DNA from: Streptomyces griseicoloratus
GTDB taxonomy: Bacteria > Actinomycetota > Actinomycetes > Streptomycetales > Streptomycetaceae
NCBI RefSeq assembly: GCF_014534645.1
Contig: NZ_JACVQF010000182.1
Span: forward strand, 1-64,000
Length of the DNA stretch: 64,000 nt
Reading direction: 5' to 3'
The notes below the pieces were generated by a model. That model saw only the letters and a program-made list of their open reading frames with translations. It was not told where the DNA came from and made no database searches. Shown one piece after another: positions 18,101 to 26,219 of this stretch; the first letter of the stretch is position 1, and each line of letters begins with the position of its first letter. The translations under genes and the position numbers were made by a program.

Positions 18101-18694
18101 GTCCAGGCCGAGGGCGTCGAGGCCGCGCCGGGCGCCGAGCACGGCGGCCTTGGTCTGCAGCAGGTCCTGGGTGGTCTCCACCAGCAGCGCGTCGGCGCCG
18201 CCGGCGACCAGGCCCTCGGCGTTGCGCTGGTAGGCGTCACGCAGGGTGGTGTACGGGGCGTGGCCGAGGGTGGGCAGCTTGGTGCCGGGGCCCATGGAGC
18301 CCAGGACCCAGCGCTGGCGGCCGTCCTTGGCGGCGAACTCGTCGGCGACCTCGCGGGCCACCCGGGCGCCGGCCTCGGACAGTTCGTGGACGCGCTCGGG
18401 GATGTCGTACTCGCCGAGGGCGGAGTGGTTCGCGCCGAAGGTGTTGGTCTCCACGCAGTCGACGCCGACGGCGAAGTACGCCTCGTGCACCGAGCGGACG
18501 ATGTCGGGCCGCGTCAGGTTCAGGACCTCGTTGCACCCCTCCAGCTGCTGGAAGTCGTCCAGTGAGGGGTTCTGCGCCTGGAGCATGGTGCCCATCGCCC
18601 CGTCGGCCACCACCACACGGGTGGCGAGTGCCTCGCGGAGGGCGGACACACGGGTCCGGGTGTCGGCGGACGGGGTGGACGGCGACGAGGCCAT
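15182..18694 (-). CDS. metH: Cobalamin-dependent methionine synthase
   Basis: This enzyme transfers the methyl group of methyltetrahydrofolate to homocysteine through cobalamin. The 1170-aa protein has all four modules. The homocysteine domain has zinc ligands NCATGP (Cys238) and GGCCGT (about 302-307). The pterin domain begins near ERTNANGSKKFREAM. The B12 domain carries GDVHDIGK with His748 as lower cobalt ligand. The SAM-binding reactivation domain fills about 910 to the end. I chose ATG at 18694 because AAGGGAG precedes it. The leader holds a large hairpin but no recognisable cobalamin riboswitch box. Confidence 0.97.
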   Translation of the reverse strand: MASSPSTPSADTRTRVSALREALATRVVVADGAMGTMLQAQNPSLDDFQQLEGCNEVLNLTRPDIVRSVHEAYFAVGVDCVETNTFGANHSALGEYDIPERVHELSEAGARVAREVADEFAAKDGRQRWVLGSMGPGTKLPTLGHAPYTTLRDAYQRNAEGLVAGGADALLVETTQDLLQTKAAVLGARRGLDALGLDLPVIVSVTVETTGTMLLGSEIGAALTALEPLGIDMIGLNCATGPAEMSEHLRYLARHSRIPLSCMPNAGLPVLGKDGAHYPLTAPELADAQETFVREYGLSLVGGCCGTTPEHLRQVVERVRDTTPTQRDPRPEPGAASLYQSVPFRQDTSYLAIGERTNANGSKKFREAMLAGRWDDCVEMARDQIREGAHMLDLCVDYVGRDGVADMEELAGRFATASTLPVVLDSTEVDVIRAGLEKLGGRAVINSVNYEDGDGPESRFAKVTRLAQEHGAALIALTIDEEGQARTAEKKVEIAERLIADLTGNWGIREEDILVDCLTFTICTGQEESRKDGIATIEGIRELKKRHPKVQTTLGLSNISFGLNPAARILLNSVFLDECVKAGLDSAIVHASKILPIARFDEEQVTTALDLIYDRRSEGYDPLQKLMALFEGATAKSLRASKAEELAALPLDERLKRRIIDGERNGLEADLDEALTQRPALEIVNETLLDGMKVVGELFGSGQMQLPFVLQSAEVMKAAVAYLEPHMEKTDEAGKGTIVLATVRGDVHDIGKNLVDIILSNNGYNVVNLGIKQPVSAILEAAEEHRADVIGMSGLLVKSTVIMKENLEELNQRGLAADYPVILGGAALTRAYVEQDLHEIYEGEVRYARDAFEGLRLMDALIGIKRGVPGAQLPELRQRRVRAATVEIEERPEEGHVRSDVATDNPVPEPPFWGTRVIKGIQLKEYASWLDEGALFKGQWGLKQARTGEGPTYEELVETEGRPRLRGLLDRLQTENLLEAAVVYGYFPCVSKDDDLILLDEQGNERTRFTFPRQRRGRRLCLADFFRPEESGETDVVGLQVVTVGSRIGEETARMFEANAYRDYLELHGLSVQLAEALAEYWHARVRSELGFAGEDPAAMEDMFALKYRGARFSLGYGACPDLEDRAKIADLLQPERIGVHLSEEFQLHPEQSTDAIVIHHPEAKYFNAR

Positions 18695-18734
18695 GAAGGG
18701 GCTCCCTTTGGATGCGACGGCTGTCGGCTTTGCG

Positions 18735-18771
18735 CTGCCCCGGGACGCTCGCACGGAACGTCCCCGGGCAG
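18735..18771 (-). other. Leader hairpin upstream of metH
   Basis: Arms of 13 nt (18735-18747 and 18759-18771) pair with one mismatch around an 11-nt loop, 41 nt before the metH start. A -10-like TACCCT lies upstream on the same strand, so the hairpin would sit near the 5' end of the mRNA. I could not match it to a known riboswitch. Confidence 0.5.
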
Positions 18772-18954
18772 GACGCACGCCGCCAGGGTAGCCGGGACCG
18801 GGGGCGGATGGTCAGGGCGTCCAGGGGACGGACGAGGATGGAGGGCCGGACGGCTCCCCCCTGGGAGGCTGTGCGGACCACGGCCCCGGAATCCGGCCGG
18901 GGCTGCAACAGTTGCCCACCGACCATTAGCGGGAGGTCGGCATCGACCGGTAGT

Positions 18955-18971
18955 GTTCGGCATTGCCGAAC
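18955..18971. promoter_or_regulatory. Candidate GylR operator at gylR
   Basis: GTTCGGCATTGCCGAAC is a perfect palindrome with a central base, 55 nt before gylR. A 15/17 match lies upstream of glpF, so this is probably the site for autoregulation by GylR. Confidence 0.7.
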
Positions 18972-19025
18972 GATGTTGGAATGCGTCGGGATCGGCAGTC
19001 GAAGGGGACGGAGGGCACTACGGCG

Positions 19026-19790
19026 ATGGCACGGAACATCCAGTCGCTCGAACGGGCGGCCGCGATGCTGCGCCTGCTCGCGGGCGGCGAGCGGCGGCTC
19101 GGCCTGTCGGACATCGCCTCGTCGCTGGGCCTCGCCAAGGGCACCGCCCACGGCATCCTGCGCACCCTCCAGCAGGAGGGCTTCGTCGAGCAGGACGACG
19201 CCTCCGGGCGCTACCAGCTCGGCGCCGAACTGCTGCGCCTGGGCACGACCTACCTCGACGTGCACGAGCTGCGGGCGCGCGCCCTGGTGTGGACGGACGA
19301 CCTGGCCCGGTCCAGCGGCGAGAGCGTGCACCTCGGCGTCCTGCACCAGCAGGGGGTGCTGATCGTGCACCACGTCTTCCGACCCGACGACAGCCGGCAG
19401 GTCCTGGAGATCGGGGCCATGCAGCCGCTGCACTCCACGGCCCTCGGCAAGGTGCTGTCGGCCTACGACCCGGTGGCCCGCAGCGAGGCCCTGGAGGCCG
19501 ACCGCAAGGCGTTCACCGACCGGACCGTCTGCGAGCTGGACGGGTTCGAGCACATCCTCGACATCACGCGCGCGCGGGGATACGCGGCGGACGTCGAGGA
19601 GACCTGGGAGGGCGTCGCGTCCATCGCCGCACCCATCCACGACCGGCGCCGCATGCCGGTCGGCGCGGTCGGCATCACCGGCGCCGTGGAGCGGCTGTGC
19701 CGGGACGGCGAGCTGCGCCCCGAGCTGGTCGCGGCGGTACGGGACTGTGCCCGCGCGGTGTCGCGGGACCTGGGCGCCGGGCGGTTCTGA
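19026..19790 (+). CDS. gylR: Glycerol operon repressor GylR (IclR family)
   Basis: The 254-aa protein has an N-terminal winged HTH (LGLSDIASSLGLAKGTAHGILRTLQQEGF, about residues 25-55 of the frame) and a C-terminal effector-binding domain. In S. coelicolor GylR is known to control the glycerol-inducible, glucose-repressed gyl operon and its own gene. Length, start MARNIQSLERAA and position before glpF-glpK-glpD all agree. I chose ATG at 19026 rather than the in-frame 18963, which lies inside the operator palindrome. It precedes the operon in the same direction with a 344-bp gap. Confidence 0.94.
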   Translation: MARNIQSLERAAAMLRLLAGGERRLGLSDIASSLGLAKGTAHGILRTLQQEGFVEQDDASGRYQLGAELLRLGTTYLDVHELRARALVWTDDLARSSGESVHLGVLHQQGVLIVHHVFRPDDSRQVLEIGAMQPLHSTALGKVLSAYDPVARSEALEADRKAFTDRTVCELDGFEHILDITRARGYAADVEETWEGVASIAAPIHDRRRMPVGAVGITGAVERLCRDGELRPELVAAVRDCARAVSRDLGAGRF

Positions 19791-20134
19791 GCGGCGGACA
19801 CGCAGGTGGGACCGGGACGACTGCGTCGTTCCGGCCATCGACCTACCCTGAAACGGGACATACACCGCGAATGCCCGGGCGCACAGCCCCCGCGAGACCG
19901 ATAACCGCCGGCGATCAATAACGATCGTGCTTTCGATAACAGGACTCTTGACGCACGTGTGACGCCAGAGCAAGACTCCCGTCCATCGGTCGGCATTGTC
20001 GAACACCTACCGGCAATACGCGTTAGAGTGTGACAACGCCAAGGGCCGCCATCGCTCTCACACCGAGGGCGCCGGAACACCCGGAGGGACCCGGGAGTTC
20101 GGCTTCCCCTGGACGAAGGACAAAGGAGTCGCGG
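19791..20134 (+). promoter_or_regulatory. gyl operon promoter and leader region
   Basis: There is no gene in these 344 bp. CGATAAC occurs at 19899 and 19934. TTGACG at 19948-19953 is a possible -35 box, and TAGAGT near 20025 a possible -10 box. The GylR-like palindrome lies at 19988-20004. In S. coelicolor the operon is, as I recall, read from two nearby promoters; I cannot assign them firmly here. Confidence 0.55.
19988..20004. promoter_or_regulatory. Candidate GylR operator at glpF
   Basis: GGTCGGCATTGTCGAAC matches the palindrome upstream of gylR at 15 of 17 positions. A further half-site-like word (TACCGGCAAT) follows at once. Confidence 0.65.
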
Positions 20135-20929
20135 GTGTCCAGCTCCGACATCTTCATCGGCGAGACCATCGGTACCGCCATACTCATCCTGCTCGGCGGC
20201 GGTGTCTGCGCCGCCGTCACGCTCAAGGCCTCCAAGGCCCGCAACGCCGGCTGGCTCGCCATCGCCTTCGGGTGGGGTTTCGCCGTCATGACGGCCGCGT
20301 ACATCTCGGGTCCGCTCTCCGGCGCGCACCTCAACCCGGCCGTGACGGTCGGCATCGCGATCAAGGACGGGGACTGGAGCAACGTCCCGACCTACTTCGC
20401 CGGACAGATCCTCGGCGCCATGATCGGCGCGGCCCTGGTGTGGGTCGCCTACTACGGCCAGTTCCAGGCCCACCTCACCGACCGCGAGATCGTCGGCGGT
20501 CCGGGCGCGCAGGACACGGCGGCCAAGTCGGTCGAGGCGCAGGAGACGGGCGCGGGTCCCGTCCTCGGCATCTTCTCCACCGGCCCCGAGGTCCGCAACG
20601 CGGTGCAGAACCTCGCCACGGAGATCATCGGCACCTTCGTCCTGCTGCTCGCCATCCTCACCCAGGGCCTGAACGACGAGGGCAACGGACTCGGCATCCT
20701 CGGCGCCCTGATCACCTCCTTCGTGGTGGTCTCGATCGGCCTGTCCCTCGGCGGCCCCACCGGCTACGCGATCAACCCGGCCCGTGACCTCGGTCCGCGC
20801 ATCGTGCACGCCCTGCTGCCCCTGCCCAACAAGGGCGGCTCCGACTGGAGCTACGCCTGGATCCCGGTCGTCGGTCCGCTGATCGGCGGCGCGATCGCCG
20901 CCGGCGTCTACAACGTCGCCTTCGCCTAG
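20135..20929 (+). CDS. glpF: Glycerol uptake facilitator
   Basis: This membrane channel of the aquaporin family lets glycerol diffuse in. The 264-aa protein has six membrane segments and the two NPA loops: HLNPAVTVG (Asn67) and [11 protein letters not shown] (Asn214). The Asp after the second NPA-Arg is typical of glycerol-conducting members. An insert of about 40 polar residues lies between the halves. I chose GTG at 20135 because AAAGGAG precedes it by about seven nt. It is the first gene of glpF-glpK-glpD. Confidence 0.95.
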   Translation: MSSSDIFIGETIGTAILILLGGGVCAAVTLKASKARNAGWLAIAFGWGFAVMTAAYISGPLSGAHLNPAVTVGIAIKDGDWSNVPTYFAGQILGAMIGAALVWVAYYGQFQAHLTDREIVGGPGAQDTAAKSVEAQETGAGPVLGIFSTGPEVRNAVQNLATEIIGTFVLLLAILTQGLNDEGNGLGILGALITSFVVVSIGLSLGGPTGYAINPARDLGPRIVHALLPLPNKGGSDWSYAWIPVVGPLIGGAIAAGVYNVAFA

Positions 20930-21025
20930 GAGCACCGCGCCTCGCCCACCGAAGCACGGAGCCCCGAGCCGCTCAGCACGCGCCGTACGCACCGGCCCAC
21001 CACCACGGAACCCCAGGAGCACACA

Positions 21026-22564
21026 GTGACCGACGCCCACACCGCCGGACCCTTCATCGCCGCCATCGACCAGGGCACGACCTCCTCCCGCTGCATCGTC
21101 TTCGACCGCGACGGCCGCATCGTCTCGGTCGACCAGAAGGAGCACGAGCAGATCTTCCCCAAGCCCGGCTGGGTCGAGCACGACGCCACCGAGATCTGGA
21201 CCAACGTCCAGGAGGTCGTCGCCGGCGCGGTCGAGAAGGCCGGCATCACCCGCGACGACATCAAGGCCATCGGCATCACCAACCAGCGCGAGACCACGCT
21301 CGTCTGGGACAGGAACACCGGTGAGCCCGTCCACAACGCCATCGTCTGGCAGGACACCCGCACCGACGCCCTGTGCCGCGAACTCGGCCGCAACGTCGGC
21401 CAGGACCGCTTCCGCCGCGAGACCGGCCTGCCGCTGGCCTCCTACTTCGCCGGCCCCAAGGCCCGCTGGCTGCTGGACAACGTCGACGGCCTGCGCGAAC
21501 GCGCCGAGGCGGGCGACCTGCTCTTCGGCACCATGGACACCTGGGTCATCTGGAACCTGACCGGCGGCACCAACGGCGGCAGGCACGTCACCGACGTCAC
21601 CAACGCCTCCCGCACGCTGCTGATGAACCTGCACACCATGGAGTGGGACGAGCGGATCTGCGAGTCGATCGGCGTGCCGACGCAGATGCTGCCCGAGATC
21701 CGCTCCTCGGCCGAGGTCTACGGCGAGATCAAGGGCGGCAAGCTGGGCGAGCTGCTGGGCGGCATCCCCGTCGCCTCCGCGCTCGGCGACCAGCAGGCGG
21801 CGCTGTTCGGCCAGACGTGTTTCGCCGAGGGCGAGACCAAGTCGACGTACGGCACCGGCACCTTCATGGTGATGAACACCGGCGACAAGATCATCAACTC
21901 CTACAGCGGCCTGCTGACCACCGTCGGCTACCAGATCGGCGACGACAAGCCGGTCTACGCCCTGGAGGGCTCGATCGCCGTCACCGGTTCGCTGGTGCAG
22001 TGGATGCGCGACCAGATGGGCCTGATCTCCACCGCCGCCGAGATCGAGACCCTCGCCCTGTCGGTCGAGGACAACGGCGGCGCCTACTTCGTACCGGCCT
22101 TCTCCGGCCTCTTCGCCCCGTACTGGCGCTCCGACGCCCGCGGCGTGATCGCCGGCCTGACCCGGTACGTCACCAAGGCGCACCTCGCGCGCGCCGTCCT
22201 GGAGGCCACCGCCTGGCAGACGCGGGAGATCGCCGACGCCATGACCAAGGACTCCGGCGTCGAGCTGACCGCCCTCAAGGTCGACGGCGGCATGACCTCC
22301 AACAACCTGCTGATGCAGACCCTCGCCGACTTCCTGGACGCCCCGGTGGTGCGCCCGATGGTCGCCGAGACCACCTGCCTCGGCGCCGCCTACGCCGCCG
22401 GCCTCGCCGTCGGCTTCTGGAACAGCACCGACGACCTGCGCGCCAACTGGCGGCGGGCCGCCGAGTGGACCCCCCGCATGGACGCGGAGACCCGCGACCG
22501 TGAGTACAAGAACTGGCTCAAGGCCGTCGAGCGGACCATGGGCTGGCTCGAGGACGAGGAGTAA
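21026..22564 (+). CDS. glpK: Glycerol kinase
   Basis: This enzyme phosphorylates glycerol to sn-glycerol 3-phosphate. The 512-aa protein has the FGGY/actin-like ATPase fold with phosphate loop DQGTTSSR near residues 15-22, the GITNQRETT strand, and the C-terminal motif [15 protein letters not shown]. Length is normal. It starts with GTG after CCAGGAG, 96 nt after glpF, and is followed by glpD after nine nt, so it is co-expressed under GylR. Confidence 0.97.
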   Translation: MTDAHTAGPFIAAIDQGTTSSRCIVFDRDGRIVSVDQKEHEQIFPKPGWVEHDATEIWTNVQEVVAGAVEKAGITRDDIKAIGITNQRETTLVWDRNTGEPVHNAIVWQDTRTDALCRELGRNVGQDRFRRETGLPLASYFAGPKARWLLDNVDGLRERAEAGDLLFGTMDTWVIWNLTGGTNGGRHVTDVTNASRTLLMNLHTMEWDERICESIGVPTQMLPEIRSSAEVYGEIKGGKLGELLGGIPVASALGDQQAALFGQTCFAEGETKSTYGTGTFMVMNTGDKIINSYSGLLTTVGYQIGDDKPVYALEGSIAVTGSLVQWMRDQMGLISTAAEIETLALSVEDNGGAYFVPAFSGLFAPYWRSDARGVIAGLTRYVTKAHLARAVLEATAWQTREIADAMTKDSGVELTALKVDGGMTSNNLLMQTLADFLDAPVVRPMVAETTCLGAAYAAGLAVGFWNSTDDLRANWRRAAEWTPRMDAETRDREYKNWLKAVERTMGWLEDEE

Positions 22565-22573
22565 GAAACCGCG

Positions 22574-24190
22574 ATGACCACTCAGTCCACCCTGCAGTCC
22601 GTGCCTGCCCTGGGGACGCACCCGGCCTCCGGCTCGAACCCGAGCCGGGCCGAGACCCGGGAGCAGCTCTCCAAGGCGTCGTACGACCTCCTCGTGATCG
22701 GCGGCGGCATCCTCGGCATCTCCACCGCCTGGCACGCCGCGCAGTCCGGTCTCAGGGTGGGCCTGGTCGACGCCGGCGACTTCGCCGGCGCCACCTCCTC
22801 CGCCTCCTCCAAGCTGCTCCACGGCGGACTGCGCTACCTGCAGACCGGCGCGGTGAAGCTGGTCGCGGAGAACCACTTCGAGCGCCGTGCGGTCTCCCGT
22901 CAGGTGGCCCCCCACCTGGCGAACCCGCTCACCTTCTACCTCCCCGTGTACAAGGGCGGGCCGCACGGCGCGGCGAAGCTCGGCGCGGGCGTCTTCGCCT
23001 ACTCCGCGCTGTCGGCGTTCGGCGACGGCGTCGGCCACCTGCTCTCCCCCGCCAAGGCGCAGGCGGACGTGCCCGAGCTGCGCACCGAGAACCTCAAGGC
23101 CGTGGCCGTGTACGGCGACGACCAGATGAACGACGCCCGCATGGCCCTGATGACCGTGCGCGCGGCGGTCGAGGCGGGCGCGGTCGTCCTCAACCACGCC
23201 GAGGTCACCGGACTGCGCTTCACCAAGGGCCGGGTGACGGGCGCCGAGCTGAAGGACCGGCTGTCCGGCGAGGAGTTCGGGGTGAACGCCCGTCTGGTGC
23301 TCAACGCCACCGGCCCGTGGGTGGACCACCTGCGCCGGATGGAGGACCCGAACGCGGCGCCGTCCATCCGCCTGTCGAAGGGCGCGCACCTGGTGCTCAA
23401 GCGCACCTCCCCGTGGAAGGCCGCGCTGGCGACCCCGATCGACAAGTACCGCATCACCTTCGCCCTCCCCTGGGAGGACATGCTGCTGCTCGGCACGACC
23501 GACGAGGAGTACGAGGGCGATCCGGCGGACGTCGCGGTCAACGACAAGGACATAGCCCAGATCCTCGACGAGGCCGCCTTCTCCATCCGCGACCAGCAGC
23601 TCGACCGGGACCTGATCACCTACGCCTTCGCCGGGCTGCGCGTGCTGCCGGGCGGGCCCGGTGACACGTCGAAGGCCAAGCGCGAGACGGTCGTCACCGA
23701 GGGCCGCGGCGGCATGCTGTCGGTGGCGGGCGGCAAGTGGACCACCTTCCGCCACATCGGCCGTACGGTGATGAAGAAGCTGGAGTCGCTGCCCGGCCAC
23801 CCGCTCGGTGACGACTTCGAGCCGATCGCCTCCCTGCCGAAGAAGCTGCCGCTGCCCGGCGTCGCCAACCCGCGCGCGGTCGCCCACCGGCTGCTGGTGG
23901 ACCGCCCGGCGCCCGGCCCGCGCATGGCGGCCGACACCGCCAGGCACCTGGCCACGCACTACGGCTCGCTGGCCTTCGACATCGCCCGTCTGGCCAACGA
24001 CGACCCGGAGCTGGCCGAGCGTGTCCACCCCGACGCCCCGGAGATCTGGGCGCAGGTCGTGTGGGCCCGCGACCACGAGTGGGCCGAGACCCCGGACGAC
24101 GTGCTGCGCCGCCGGACCACGCTGACGATCCGCGGCCTGGCCACGGACGACGTCCGCGCCAAGGTCCAGGACCTGCTCGACAAGAAGTAG
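22574..24190 (+). CDS. glpD: Glycerol-3-phosphate dehydrogenase (FAD, respiratory type)
   Basis: This enzyme oxidises glycerol 3-phosphate to dihydroxyacetone phosphate at the membrane and passes electrons to quinones. The 538-aa protein carries the FAD motif VIGGGILGIS (about 41-50), the SSASSKLLHGGLRYLQ substrate/FAD loop and VAGGKWTTFR. The DAO_C domain is complete. It is the last gene of the gyl operon, nine nt after glpK, and is followed by a GC-rich terminator. Confidence 0.96.
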   Translation: MTTQSTLQSVPALGTHPASGSNPSRAETREQLSKASYDLLVIGGGILGISTAWHAAQSGLRVGLVDAGDFAGATSSASSKLLHGGLRYLQTGAVKLVAENHFERRAVSRQVAPHLANPLTFYLPVYKGGPHGAAKLGAGVFAYSALSAFGDGVGHLLSPAKAQADVPELRTENLKAVAVYGDDQMNDARMALMTVRAAVEAGAVVLNHAEVTGLRFTKGRVTGAELKDRLSGEEFGVNARLVLNATGPWVDHLRRMEDPNAAPSIRLSKGAHLVLKRTSPWKAALATPIDKYRITFALPWEDMLLLGTTDEEYEGDPADVAVNDKDIAQILDEAAFSIRDQQLDRDLITYAFAGLRVLPGGPGDTSKAKRETVVTEGRGGMLSVAGGKWTTFRHIGRTVMKKLESLPGHPLGDDFEPIASLPKKLPLPGVANPRAVAHRLLVDRPAPGPRMAADTARHLATHYGSLAFDIARLANDDPELAERVHPDAPEIWAQVVWARDHEWAETPDDVLRRRTTLTIRGLATDDVRAKVQDLLDKK

Positions 24191-24205
24191 GACCCGGGTG
24201 CCCGA

Positions 24206-24239
24206 GGGCGGCGGCTTCGCGGCGACGGGGCCGCCGCCC
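24206..24239 (+). terminator. gyl operon terminator
   Basis: Stem GGGCGGCGGC / GCCGCCGCCC with a 14-nt loop, 15 nt past the glpD stop. Confidence 0.75.
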
Positions 24240-24265
24240 GGCGTGTGCGCGGTGCGCGTCCGCGG

Positions 24266-24302
24266 CCCGTCCGGCGCCCCATACCCGTCCGGCGCCCTCA
24301 TA
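24266..24302. repeat. Two tandem 18-19-nt units
   Basis: The unit CCCGTCCGGCGCCCCATA is followed directly by a near copy (one insertion and one change). It lies between the gyl terminator and the FadR-type operator. Meaning unknown. Confidence 0.5.
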
Positions 24303-24311
24303 ATGGCCTGA

Positions 24312-24326
24312 AGACATCGGATGTCT
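24312..24326. promoter_or_regulatory. Operator palindrome of the FadR-type regulator
   Basis: AGACATCGGATGTCT is a perfect palindrome 33 nt before the start of the GntR/FadR gene. Such sites next to FadR-subfamily genes are typically autoregulatory. Confidence 0.7.
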
Positions 24327-24358
24327 AGGGGCGTCAGCGCGACACAGGGAGGCCGGAC

Positions 24359-25030
24359 GTGGCAGTCACCGACGAGGCGATCGAGAAGATCAAGGCCATG
24401 ATCGTCTCCGGCGCGCTGCGGCCCGGGGACCGGCTGCCCAAGGAGAGCGAACTCGCCGCCGAGCTCGGGCTGTCCCGCAACTCCCTGCGGGAGGCCGTAC
24501 GCGCCCTGTCACTGACGCGGATCCTGGACGTCCGGCAGGGCGACGGCACCTACGTCAGCAGTCTGGATCCGCAACTCCTGCTGGAGGCGCTGAGCTTCGT
24601 CGTCGACTTCCACCGGGACGACACAGTGCTGGAGTTCCTGGCCGTGCGCCGGATCCTGGAGCCGGCCGCGACCGCGCTGGCGGCCTCCCGGATCAGCGAG
24701 GCGCAACTGGACGAGCTCGACGCGCGGTTGGACGCCCTCGGTGACGAGCCGTCGGTGGAGGAACTGGTCGCCTGCGACCTGGAGTTCCACCGGGGCATCG
24801 TGCGGAACTCCGGCAACTCCGTGCTCTGCTCCCTGCTCGACGGCCTGTCCGGCCCCACCACCCGGGCCCGTGTCTGGCGCGGGCTGACGCAGCGGGACGC
24901 GGTCGGCCGCACGCTCCACGAGCACCGCGCGATCCTCGGCGCGCTGCGCGACCGGGACGCGGAGGCCGCCCGTTCCTGGGCGACGGTGCACATCGCGTCC
25001 GTGGAGCAGTGGCTGCGCGCCTGCCTGTGA
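24359..25030 (+). CDS. GntR-family regulator, FadR subfamily
   Basis: The 223-aa protein has an N-terminal winged HTH (RLPKESELAAELGLSRNSLREAVRAL, about 23-48) and a C-terminal all-helical FCD domain (about 85-210) with metal-binding type residues in the DLEFHRGIV segment. Such proteins usually bind small carboxylic or sugar acids. It starts with GTG after AGGGAGG. A palindrome stands just upstream. The next gene does not suggest a ligand, so the regulated pathway is probably elsewhere. Confidence 0.9.
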   Translation: MAVTDEAIEKIKAMIVSGALRPGDRLPKESELAAELGLSRNSLREAVRALSLTRILDVRQGDGTYVSSLDPQLLLEALSFVVDFHRDDTVLEFLAVRRILEPAATALAASRISEAQLDELDARLDALGDEPSVEELVACDLEFHRGIVRNSGNSVLCSLLDGLSGPTTRARVWRGLTQRDAVGRTLHEHRAILGALRDRDAEAARSWATVHIASVEQWLRACL

Positions 25031-25186
25031 GCCGGCGGCCGCGACGTCCGAGGCCGCGACGGGTGTCCGGCCGCGGCGAACGGGGCAGTGATCCGTTCAC
25101 TCCCCCGTGCAAGGGGGCTGCGGGTGCCCCCTCGGCACGCCGTAAGGTTGGGGGGTACGCGAGGGAACGTCGGAAGGAGGCGCTGG

Positions 25187-26170
25187 GTGATCGAGCTCGA
25201 GGGGGTTCCCGAGCTGATCGACCCGGTCATGGTGGCCGCGTTCGAGGGCTGGAACGATGCCGGTGACGCCGCCTCCACCGCGGTCGCGCATCTGGACAGG
25301 GAATGGAAGGGCGAGGTGTTCGCGGCGCTGGACGCCGAGGACTACTACGACTTCCAGGTGAACCGGCCCACGGTGTTCATGGAGGCCGGCGTCCGCAAGA
25401 TCACGTGGCCGACGACACGGCTGTCCGTGGTCCGGGTCGGCGGTGACAAGCCGCGCGACCTCGTCCTGGTCCGGGGCATCGAGCCGTCCATGCGCTGGCG
25501 GTCGTTCTGCAACGAACTGCTCGGCTTCGCCCACGAGCTGGGCGTCGAACTGGTCGTCATCCTGGGCGCGCTGCTCGGTGACACCCCGCACACCCGTCCG
25601 GTTCCGATCAGCGGGACCACGTCGGACGCCGACCTGGCCCGCCGCATGGACCTGGAGGAGACGAAGTACGAGGGGCCCACGGGCATCGTCGGCATCCTCC
25701 AGGAGGCGTGCACGCACGCCGGTGTGCCGGCGGTGTCGCTGTGGGCGGCGGTGCCGCACTACGTGTCGCAGCCGCCGAACCCGAAGGCCACGCTGGCCCT
25801 GCTGAACCGGCTGGAGGACCTGATCGACGTGCGCATCCCGCTGGGCGAGCTGCCCGAGGACGCGCGCGCCTGGCAGGTGGGCGTTGACCAGCTGGCCGCC
25901 GAGGACAGCGAGGTCGCCGAGTACGTCCAGACGCTGGAGGAGGCCCGGGACACCGCGGAGCTGCCGGAGGCGTCGGGCGAGGCGATCGCGCGCGAGTTCG
26001 AGCGCTATCTGCGTCGCCGGGACGGTTCCGGCCCGGGCGGGCACGCCACGGCGGACGGCGGTGACGGCACGGCCGGGCCGCCGTATCTCCGGGACAGTCC
26101 GGGCGGCCGCCCCCGCCCGCCGAAGCCGCCGAAGACCGGCGGCGACGACGAGGAGACGTCGGAGGAGTGA
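25187..26170 (+). CDS. PAC2-family protein
   Basis: The 327-aa protein has the PAC2 fold (about residues 10-220), recognisable by AAFEGWNDAGDAAS, the LVLVRGIEPSMRWRSFCNELLGFA strand-helix and VPAVSLWAAVPHYV. Eukaryotic PAC2 is a proteasome assembly chaperone. The actinobacterial family is of unknown function, and its presence in proteasome-bearing genomes is suggestive only. The last 45 residues are charged and probably disordered. I chose GTG at 25187 because GGAAGGAGG precedes it by about seven nt. Confidence 0.88.
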   Translation: MIELEGVPELIDPVMVAAFEGWNDAGDAASTAVAHLDREWKGEVFAALDAEDYYDFQVNRPTVFMEAGVRKITWPTTRLSVVRVGGDKPRDLVLVRGIEPSMRWRSFCNELLGFAHELGVELVVILGALLGDTPHTRPVPISGTTSDADLARRMDLEETKYEGPTGIVGILQEACTHAGVPAVSLWAAVPHYVSQPPNPKATLALLNRLEDLIDVRIPLGELPEDARAWQVGVDQLAAEDSEVAEYVQTLEEARDTAELPEASGEAIAREFERYLRRRDGSGPGGHATADGGDGTAGPPYLRDSPGGRPRPPKPPKTGGDDEETSEE

Positions 26171-26172
26171 GG

Positions 26173-26205
26173 GACGGGGCGGGGCGCATGCGGCCCCGCC
26201 CCGTC
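26173..26205. terminator. Bidirectional terminator
   Basis: Perfect 13-bp stem GACGGGGCGGGGC with loop GCATGCG, between the convergent PAC2 and beta-propeller genes. Confidence 0.85.
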
Positions 26206-26219
26206 ATGCTCAGGACGGT

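Noticed and set aside
15122-18565. 1147-codon open frame on the plus strand opposite metH
   Set aside because: It is the antisense shadow of metH in high-GC DNA; the composition is Val/Leu/Gly/Asp-rich and no domain is recognisable.
18695-18960. Cobalamin or SAH riboswitch before metH
   Set aside because: I looked for the B12 box and for the SAH core and found neither; only an unassigned hairpin remains.
19463-24301. 1612-codon open frame on the minus strand opposite the gyl operon
   Set aside because: It runs across four well-supported plus-strand genes and has shadow-type composition.
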